NCBI GenBank assembly: GCA_945643635.1
Contig: CALZFC010000041.1
Coordinates: 3,084,501 to 3,148,500 of the forward strand
DNA: 64,000 bases
Direction of reading: 5' to 3'
From: Allodiplogaster sudhausi
Lineage: Eukaryota; Nematoda; Chromadorea; Rhabditida; Diplogasteridae
Shown here: positions 56,022-64,000 of the stretch, in pieces
Layout: each line of letters begins with the position of its first letter
How positions within the stretch are numbered: the stretch's first letter is position 1
The notes under the pieces: model-generated
Seen by the model: only the letters and a program-made list of their open reading frames with translations
The model's database searches: none
What the model was told of the DNA's origin: nothing
Position numbers and translations under genes: made by a program

Positions 56022-57589
56022 ATGGCTGACGCTGCAATCGACGCTGCCCCCGCCCCCGCCGAGGTTCCTGCGCCCGCGGATGCCCCCGCACCCGCCGCAG
56101 ACGCTCCGGCCCCTCCCGCCTCCGCTTCCGGGGCAGCCGACCCCGCGGCCCTTGTCAAGCAGTACGGCGCTGAGTTCCAGAGCGCCGGCGACGAGTACAA
56201 GGCCAAGGCACTCGCCCTCCAAGGAGTCAGCTTTTCCTGGCATTCCTCTTGCTTTGTCCCTCTCTCTTTCTTATCTTGAAAAGGGATCATTTTGCCCTTG
56301 CAGTCTGCCCAGGAGCTGGTCGCCTCCCTCCAAGCCTCGCTGCTCGCCCAGAGGGACGCCGCCCTTGTCGTTCTCTCCAACACGGCCGACGCCTCCGCGC
56401 CGCCTGCCAAGGTTTCTGCAGATTTCCGCTGCTAAGGAACCCATATATTCAAATTACTTTCATTGACTAATAATATTTCATTTCTCGCAGGTGCTCTCCA
56501 TCTTCCTCTGGTCCTCTGTTCTGGTGCTCGCGGCGTCTGCGTCCTTCTCTCTCGAAGCCAACCTCCTCCACTACTTTGTCGGCGCCTTCCTCGGCAGCTT
56601 CGGTGCTGCCTTCGCTGTGCTCGTCGCCGTGCCCCTCTACGCCTACCCCTACTCCCTCAAGGGAGTACGTGCATTTCTGCTATTTAATTTGCTGTCAAGA
56701 TTTTTGAAATATGTACGATGGGGAAGGAAGTAAAAGTGAAATACTGAAATTTGTTAACAGTCATCTCTGGCGGACAAGGATGCCCGCTTCGCTCTCCTCG
56801 GCTACGCCAGCCTCGCCGGTCTCCTGCTCGGCTCAGCCTTCGCCCATCTCTACGTCTACGCTGAGCCCTACGCCTTCCTCCTCCCGGCCGTCGCTGGATC
56901 TGCCTACTACGTCTGTTGATCTGACATTCCTACGAATGATACCGTATCCAGTCTCCTCCCACATCCTACCGTATCCCTTCTTACAGTACGCCGCTCCCGC
57001 CGTCGGCTCTTCCCGCGTGAACCTGCTCGGTTTAGCGTACGCTGCGCTCTTCGCCGTTGGCGTCCTTCTCGGCTCGGTCAGAAGAATATAAATATTATTG
57101 GAATTGTTATTCAGAAAATAGTACTTTGGTAATCGTTGAAATTTTTGGAATTCTAAAAATGATTCGTAAATAAAATTAGTCATAGAATTCATTTGAGGTC
57201 TCGGTGTCGTACCTGGCCCTCGCGACCTTCTATTCGCTGGCGGGCTTCGCGGTGCTCCAGTACATCTACGCCCATGGTGCCGAGGTAAAGCGATTACTTA
57301 GAATAATTAATATGAAATAAATCATAAATCAGATAAAAGAAATTTAACCAGTAATCCCTGTAATTTTCAGCCGGCGCACGTCTACCAGCTGGCGTACCTG
57401 ACGGGATTCCTCTACGCCAAGGCTCTCGGCCTTTTCCTCTTCGGCTCGTACGAGCCGTATGCGGCCCAGGAAGTCAGCAAGTTGAGAACCTCTTTCCTCC
57501 GTCCAGCCCACTTGGGACCGCCCCTCCCTCCCCTTCTGATCCCTATACCCCCACTCGCAGAAATAAATCCCCAAATGCTTCAAGAATAA
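56022..57589 (+). CDS. Ala/Pro-rich multi-pass membrane protein (gene D), stop-loss copy
   Basis: Exons 56022-56225, 56304-56411, 56491-56664, 56761-56910, 56987-57076, 57198-57284 and 57371-57589, all phase 0. The protein matches gene B, with an in-frame 12-nt deletion in exon 5 (VNLLGLAYAA in place of a longer VNLLAASLGGAYAA). At 57482-57484 the expected TAG after AAQEVSK is TTG. The frame continues for 35 more codons through the former 3' UTR, adding a Pro/Leu-rich tail, to TAA at 57587-57589. The poly(A) signal lies inside this extension. Everything upstream, including the TATA box, is intact, so transcription is expected. Confidence 0.75.
57562..57567 (+). terminator. Poly(A) signal of gene D, inside the extended frame
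   Basis: AATAAA only 19 nt before the first in-frame stop (57587), so cleavage could precede the stop codon. Confidence 0.6.
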
Positions 57590-58322
57590 TCGGTTGACCT
57601 TTATCTGACGTACGGTTAATCTTGATCTGCAGCACGATTAATCTCACTTGTTACAGTCAAATTTACATTAAACATTAAATCGGTGCGTAATAGTCTATTA
57701 TTGTAAATGCTGGAATTCATTATCCACTTATTTTCATTCTACTTTTGCCTGAATTATTGCACTAATAGTGCTAGCGCAACGGACGCTATTTGGGTATCGC
57801 CCTAGACACTTGGTGCTGGCTTCCTAGTTCCATAAAAATTTAACCTTTTGTGCCTCTTTTTGACGAAAATCTGCCTCTTTTTCGGCTGAGCATATATACA
57901 ACTGCAACTGAAACAACGAGACGTTGTTGTCCACTTCTACGCTTATCAATGTAGAAGACGAGGGTTATCGAGGTTTATCTTCTTGAACAGCAGCAACGCT
58001 GCCAACAATCACGACGAAGCACGATCAACTACTGGCTAGGAATGAGGAAACCAGAAATCAACCGCTCACTGGGCGGAAGACAACTCACACTGACTACTGA
58101 TTGCCAACAATAACCAATGATGACATATGGTACGTGACATCTTGAATAATGAAACGTCACTAGGCATAATAGATAGGCAACGACTAAACACCATGGGAAA
58201 CTACATAATGGATGAAGGGCGGCCCATTACACAATTGCAAAGAAGAAAATTCATTGGAAATGCGTCGTTTTCTCAATCGATCGGAGCGGGTTCTCAGTGA
58301 ACGAGAACCGTGGATTAGCATT
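57590..58322. other. Intergenic between convergent genes
   Basis: No gene supported; short direct similarity to the 3' flanks of other membrane-protein copies at its start. Confidence 0.4.
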
Positions 58323-59972
58323 CTATCGGATGGAAACGGTTGGTGATCGAAGGGAGCGTGGAAGAAGACGTGAGAAGAGTCGCCTCAGGGCAGTTCGATA
58401 GGCACTCGAGCAGAGCGAGTACAGGTAGAAGTTAAGAACGAAGCTAAAAATATGCACTGTTTATTAATTTGCTCGTAAATAAATGTTGTAAAATTGAATA
58501 AGAAATCCGACAAAAGCATCTGCGCGACGTTCTGGCTGGCAATGATTGCAGTCTGCTCGTCAGGCCACGGAATGAATGGCAAAGAGTAGAGAGAACGAGG
58601 AAGATTGCAAAGAAGAAAGCTCGCGGCGGTTGCGATCAGAAGCGCAGAAAGGCGCCCGTTCTCCTTAGCACCGCCCGTCCGCTTCAATGCCCGTCTACAA
58701 ATTATCTGATTCTTTAAAATTTCATTATATGGTTAAAAATGTTTCAGATATAAGTTATTACAAGATGTTATGTTACAATTTTCCAGTACGGTAAATGTGT
58801 TGGTGTCAGTTGAATAAGCATGATACTAGTTCACCAACTTTCGCTGAGTATAGCACAACTTGAAGATCATACCAACATTGAGGAGAAGAATAAGAATCAT
58901 TGGAATATACCTTGTATAGAACTGTAAAGAAAACATGTGAATAGTCCATGTTTTATGTGCATATGTATACAACATCACTGTTTCCCGAATATCGTACATC
59001 GCGGGCAGTTTCATAAGTTCGATACCAGGTTGATTGCCCGATTCCTTCAACGACATAATAATATTCATAAGTTGTTCTGAATAAAAAAAAATTTCAAAAC
59101 AATTTTAACTAAAATAGCCGGTGACTGACGTCCCGTTCGATGACTTTTCTCGAACTCCAGCTGCAAAGGCTGAAGGAGCCTGCGCGCCAAAGGCCGACAA
59201 CAAACAAAATACAATAATCATAAGACGTTCCTTATAGACGGAAGTTGATAGCTAAACAAGACGGAGGAATATTTGTAAATATCTGTTTAATATTTAATGG
59301 ATTGCACATACTTAAGTAGTGTGTACAGTAAGTGTCTCTTGATGCAAGGTGTTTTATGCATATCAAACTGTATTATTGGCATTTACTGCAGCTGTTCTTA
59401 TTACCTCTTGAAACCGCACAGGACTCCACACGCAGAGAAAGCGCTCAATGGTCGTGGCAAGAAGGCAGAGTCCGCTGGAAAATAATTGAGCTTCCATGTG
59501 CTAAGTTAATGTTCGCTTACCTGCTCGCTACAAAGGCTCTTCGAATGTTCACATTGAAGAAGGCGAAAAAGTAGATTGCAACAGGGGAATTATGTAAATA
59601 GATTCCAGAGAACTCAATGACGAAAAGGAAGCTAAAGATGATGGAAAGGACGTCAATTGCAGCCGATGCCTGTGAACATTTCGTGCTCGCGTCTCGACAT
59701 CGCAAGATATGTACATACATACATCATGAATTCATAGCATTTCAAAGGGAAAGTTAGTCACAAACCTTTAAAAAGATCAAGTTGCTTCCCGATATTTGCA
59801 GAAGAACACAAACGTTGATGGACTGATTGATGAGCCCTGCAATTCATTATTCATGGACATTTTATTTTTGCATGTATTCATTATGCCAAGCCATTCTCTA
59901 ACCAATAAGAAGGATTACAGGAATGACAATAACATTGACAGTGCGAAGAACGTCGGCATCGTAGATCAGCAT
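58323..59972 (-). CDS. Rhodopsin-like GPCR, probable peptide receptor
   Basis: Nine exons: 59903-59972, 59766-59836, 59521-59669, 59405-59474, 59130-59230, 58971-59076, 58839-58921, 58512-58694 and 58323-58443, all phases consistent, 317 residues. Spans: VNVIVIPVILLIGLI; AAIDVLSIIFSFLFVIEF; the third ending LATTIERFLCVWSPVRF with ERF at the DRY position; ERLMIIVFCLLSAFGAQAPS; YIPMILILLLNVGMIFKL; GRLSALLIATAASFLLCNLP; and the seventh AQMLFFVLNFYLYSLCSSAYR. A Thr/Tyr-rich second extracellular loop (TTYEYYYVVEG) sits between spans 4 and 5. The pattern fits FMRFamide-like or Srw-class receptors; which of these is not decided. The N-terminus is very short (about 8 residues), and an upstream exon may exist because an acceptor lies just before the ATG. 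Confidence 0.75.
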
Positions 59973-61118
59973 GCTGAACTCTGAACTAGGAATGTTAGAA
60001 TGACTTCCGATCAGACAAGACACACGCTATAATTTGATTCGAAAAATATGAAAAATGAAAGCAAGATGATTTACCATTATTCACTTTTGACTCGTGTTCT
60101 CACAGTCAGGACACAAGAGGCTTCTGAGATGAAATGATGAGAAGAGTAGGCGTCTGAGCTTCGTAGTTCCTCTTTCCTCAAACAGCAGAGTGATATATGT
60201 AAGCTACGTTGGTTCGAAATAGGTATAAGAAAGATCTAAACGCTCCAGCACAAATGCGTCCACTGAAATGAACCTTACATGTTAGAAAAGGGAGGTGAGT
60301 ACAAACTGTGAGAACGCTTAATATTGGTTTCAGCGTTCATGAAAGTTAACTGAGTAAGAAGCCATCTCCTAATTCGTCACAAAGAGAAACGAAAGTAGTC
60401 TTTATTATTTTAAATGGTCTCCGATGTTCGCATGAATATGTATGTACATAGACATACATAGATTATTCGCACTAAAAGGAGCAGTACGTGACTCCTCGTA
60501 CACGAATGTAGTCGTGAATCTTTCATTTTTATGGCTTTTGACATTTTGGCATGCTACGTTTATTAGAACCCCCCCCCCCCACCTCTAATGGTACCCCCCA
60601 TTGGAAAACAAAATTTCTAGGACATCCTGGACACTTGTCTGTATAGTCAAGGTTCCAATTTGAAGACCGGTTCCATGCGTTTCCCGACATGGCTTGTGGG
60701 TATCGGAAGGGACCCTTTCTTCGCGCCCGCTCCGTGAATATAGAACCCGTCCATTTGGCTTTCGGACAGTATAGTATATGCAAGTCGAGACTGTCGGTTA
60801 GAAAAGGAACTCGAATAAAACTGAAGAAATCAAAAATAGGCATTTGAGTTGGTGAGGACTCTTTAGAAGGTAGAAGCAGGAAATTTCCGGTTGATTCTGA
60901 TGTGAGTTAGGATTGCGTATGGATTCAAACGTTTTATCTTTCTCTTCTTTCTTTCATGCATTAAACGCAAATCAAACTTTATTCGTTAGCAACAAATTTG
61001 TTACTTTTAAATCAATAAATCCGCGTGATTGGCAACGAAGAATAGGCGGGAGGAATTCGCAATAAAGTGGCTGCCGTGGAATGAAAAGGGCAACATGGAC
61101 GATTGCTCATCGGAGAGT
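59973..61118. other. Intergenic with a repeat and poly(C)
   Basis: No gene supported. About 60560-60840 includes a run of ten C and a segment (60690-60775) related to 24625-24715 (GG(G)AAGGGA(T/C)CCTTTCTTC). The 104-codon minus frame here has no coding-like borders. Confidence 0.45.
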
Positions 61119-63563
61119 CTAGTCGAAGAGACGCTCGATTCCCTTCGATTTGCACGTGCGACAGAGCTCGGGATTTTTGATCTTTGGCCTAGAAAAGTGC
61201 CATTTCTATTGGTAACAATTATTTCAGTCTGTCTATACTACACAAAATGTCGTGTTGGGGTGGAAAAAAAAAGGTTTATTTTTTTTCGCTCGGTATTCTT
61301 CTCCAAAAACGTACGCTTTCTTAAGGGCGTCGTTGTACTGCGCGAGAAACTGCTCGTAGAGACGTCGCCAGAAGTAGCAGCTCGAAGAGAGCGCGCGGTA
61401 CGCGAGTTTGATCGAGCAGAAACTCAGCTGGAGACGAAAGGAAAGAGGTTTGAGGAGAAGAAGAATAATTTAGTCATTACTAAAAAAATAATAGTATTTT
61501 GTAATGGAACTTTTTTTAGATACAACATATAATGAAAAGAACGCACGGCAGAGCAGCCCGCTCGACGATCAGCTTGCGAGAGAACCGACGGCTGCTAAAA
61601 TGAGAGAGAGGAAGACGGAGAGATTAACAACTATTTCAATATAAAAAATTAAATCTCCAAGGCCTCTTTTTTCAAGATTCAATTATTTTAATGCCATGAA
61701 TTCAAGCTCTTGACCTCTTCATACATTTTGGCGATTTATATAATCGAATGCCCATCTCGTTGGACGGTTTAATCTCTGCCCGCACATGGAAACTGATGGC
61801 TTCGTCGAAGGCGACAGCCTTGCCCGGCTTCGCCTGCTTCGCCATCCGCTGCGCAATCGCGCCAAACGCGAGCAGCGCGCCCTCAACGATACTGCCGAGT
61901 GCGCCGTCCTTGCTCACGAACTGTACACGGAACTTGGCTATTACTACTTATATTGTAACTGGTAAGTATACCATTATTACTAGTATGCCATTATCATACA
62001 TGTTCATACATACATATATTGTAGTTGAACTTATGGTACATGTCAGAAGTTCAACAAATTCTCACGCATGGCCGCTTTCCGGTCGAGCACCAAAGACGCC
62101 ACCCAACGTTGACAACTTCCTGAAATGGGAATTATAAATTCGGCTATTTAAGCAATTATCTTTATATTAATACTTTAAAACGACAAATTAGTGATAAAAT
62201 AAGCTTGCCCAATAACTAACAGAGAGAATTGCGCAATCCATGCTCTGGCGGCCATGACAAAATTGAGAGGGCGGCGCCGTGTAGCGAACCAGCGAAAAGT
62301 TGCGTGTGGATGCGGAGGAGCCACGAGTCACTTCGATCTTGTGCAATTCGGGCTGAAGAGTGTTGATAACATTAATAGATGCGAGAAGCTAATCAACTGA
62401 CACCTTTGCTAAAGGATGACTGTCCTTGAGTGGCCGGTGGAAGCCAAGACAAGAAAAACTTTTCATGAATATGCTAAGGAAGCTTCTACTAATAATCGCT
62501 TGCTTATCGCAATCATCCGCTCCAGTCTTTGCTCGCTTTCCACGAATACCTTTTTTGCATCGTTTCTCGACGACAGCCAAATCACGGGGCGGCTGTCGCC
62601 CATACGAAGGAAGTAGTTACACAGCTGCAAGCAATTATTTATAGAGCATAATGTTTTCTTTTCCTTTAAAATTCCATATTTTATAACTTTGAATATGCAA
62701 ATAGGAAGTATTTAAAGATATAAAAAAACCACTTCCTCCTCTCCGTGACGCTTCCCGGATAATTTCCAACTTTTGACGACCTTAAAATGATTATTACACA
62801 CTTATATTTGTGTATGTAAATTTTTACCAAAAAGGTGATTTATGCCTTACACATTTCCTATGAAATTCACGCAATGATTAAACAGTCGAATTCACGCAAA
62901 AACGTTATTGATTTTTTTCGGATTGAATTCTGACCTCGTCGGCGAGTTTGTTCGTGTGCCGGAGTTCGGAAGCGTCGTCGAGTTTGAGTCCTTCTCCAGA
63001 ACGCACCTTCTCCCCTTCATCCTTTTCCTCATCTTCTTCCTTTCCCTCAACTCCAACCTCTTCGTTCTTCTCAACTTCTCCCTTTGCTTCCATCTTCCTC
63101 TCTTTCTCTGCTCCCTCTTTCTCTTCCACTCTTTCTCCTTCCGTCTGCGTCTCTCCCTCTTCTTCCCTCTCTCCCTCCCGCTCTCTCTCCTCGAGCATGT
63201 CAATGTATGAGTCGATCCAGGCCGTCCACACTCTCCACGTGGCACCCATAACTGTAAAAGTCGGAAAAATGATGGAAACTCAAACTAATTTATAAAATGA
63301 CCACTCCAGGTGGCTGGGTGTAATATAAACGAGGAAATATGTAGTTTGTTTTCAAATGTTCTTCTCTCACTAGCTATCTGTGAGAGGATGGTGCAGATGG
63401 CGATGTCGTAGTAGATCCATCGAGGCTGCGACGCGTACTGCTCGCTCTCCTGCAATCAAACTAGATTTTAAAATAAAATTTAAATTTACCACCAATTTTT
63501 TAAAATAAAATAAATAGGACAGCTTACCTGGACATAATATAAGATGTCGTCGATTCGTCCCAT
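61119..63563 (-). CDS. Ten-exon gene of unknown function
   Basis: Exons 63528-63563, 63371-63449, 62935-63251, 62550-62624, 62221-62352, 62066-62119, 61715-61920, 61543-61594, 61315-61427 and 61119-61188 (TAG) sum to 1134 nt, 377 residues, every phase matching. It starts MGRIDDILYYVQ; an aromatic-rich helix follows (PRWIYYDIAICTILSQIAIM, WRVWTAWIDSYIDMLEE); then a 75-residue Glu/Lys/Arg run coded by GA-rich DNA; then a globular-looking middle (MGDSRPVIWLSSRND, QFCHGRQSMDC) and a hydrophobic patch GALGSIVEGALLAFGAIAQ. The end has CYFWRRLYEQFLAQYNDALK and a CRTC pair before GIERLFD. I do not recognise the family. An alternative acceptor for exon 7 is possible. Codon bias and ten consistent joins make it a confident gene. 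Confidence 0.7.
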
Positions 63564-64000
63564 GGCTACGGCCACGCGAGAAAAGGGACAACGGGGAAAA
63601 TGAGAGCGAGCGAGAAGTCGACCGGCGCCCGAAGCTGACCGATGGCGAGGAAAATTCTCATTTCTCCCTTTCGCCGATTTGCCAATTCGGATTGCACTTA
63701 TGTGAAGTGCACGGGTGCGGCATTAAAATGATTGCGAAATTGCTTCACTGTTTCTGGCAAAAGTCGCTATTATCAGCTTTATTAATATAAGCGATTGTGA
63801 TGATAAACAAGATTATTTCAGCGGAAAGTTTAGACAACTATAACATTGCAGTTGAGATTTATTACAATTTAAATTAAGATCTCAACGACTCTGCCCGTAT
63901 GCTTCAAGCAAGTTCAAGTTAATTTGTAGGACTTGGCATATTGCCTAAAGAGATAATTCATGAGAAGCGGCTCAGCCAGAATCAGAAGCCGCTTTCGCTG
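63564..64000. other. Upstream region of the ten-exon gene
   Basis: AT-rich with no supported coding sequence; contains the presumed promoter, without a recognisable TATA box. Confidence 0.35.

Noticed and set aside
60529..60843. 104-codon minus-strand frame
   Set aside because: Crosses a poly(C) run and a dispersed repeat; no coding-like borders.
61029..61532. 167-codon plus-strand frame
   Set aside because: It is the reverse of three well-phased minus-strand exons (61119-61188, 61315-61427 and flanks) and has poor coding composition.

Overview
The window reads as nuclear DNA of a nematode. The evidence is two intact and three broken genes of the nematode-specific transthyretin-like (TTR-like) family, an astacin metalloprotease with the nematode NAS layout, a serpentine chemoreceptor, and many short exons split by short introns. 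Several start codons lie just 3' of a splice acceptor, as expected for spliced-leader trans-splicing. Acceptors are often poor in pyrimidines, and some donors are GTTTCT or GC. The species cannot be named; a diplogastrid-like chromadorean is one possibility. Exon models were built by hand from open frames, GT/GC-AG borders and matching intron phases.

Layout. 0-3.3 kb: two unrecognised minus-strand genes. 3.4-13.3 kb: TTR-like array with two intact genes (9.8-11.0 and 12.2-13.3 kb) and three decayed copies, one carrying a 1.5 kb TA-flanked fold-back transposon in an intron. 14.8-16.9 kb: a secreted Cys-type glutathione peroxidase. 19.3-24.2 kb: a head-to-head pair (A minus, B plus) of an Ala/Pro-rich multi-pass membrane protein. 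24.9-25.4 kb: a hAT-like MITE. 26-36 kb: a gene-poor zone of diverged repeat modules, CT tracts, a 16-bp minisatellite and decayed small exons. 36.2-41.7 kb: a 7tm_7-like receptor C-terminus overlapped by an antisense coding frame, a membrane protein gene with an in-frame stop, and a divergent partner. 41.9-44.4 kb: a TTAA-flanked fold-back element holding a nested hAT-like MITE. 44.4-46.9 kb: a small basic protein and weak exons. 47.3-49.4 kb: astacin. 50.8-52.5 kb: serpentine receptor. 53.6-57.6 kb: second copy (C minus, D plus) of the membrane-protein pair. 58.3-60.0 kb: rhodopsin-like receptor. 61.1-63.6 kb: a ten-exon gene of unknown function.

There are no operons of obvious shared function. 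The dominant theme is recent duplication and decay. The TTR-like array and the A/B-C/D pairs show how copies fail (start loss, acceptor loss, nonsense, frameshift, exon deletion, stop loss). At least five DNA-transposon or fold-back insertions sit in introns or intergenic DNA, one nested inside another. The strongest leads are the differently damaged membrane-protein copies, the stop-loss copy with its poly(A) signal inside the extended frame, the near-perfect 28-bp hairpin at 11.6 kb, and the nested transposons.
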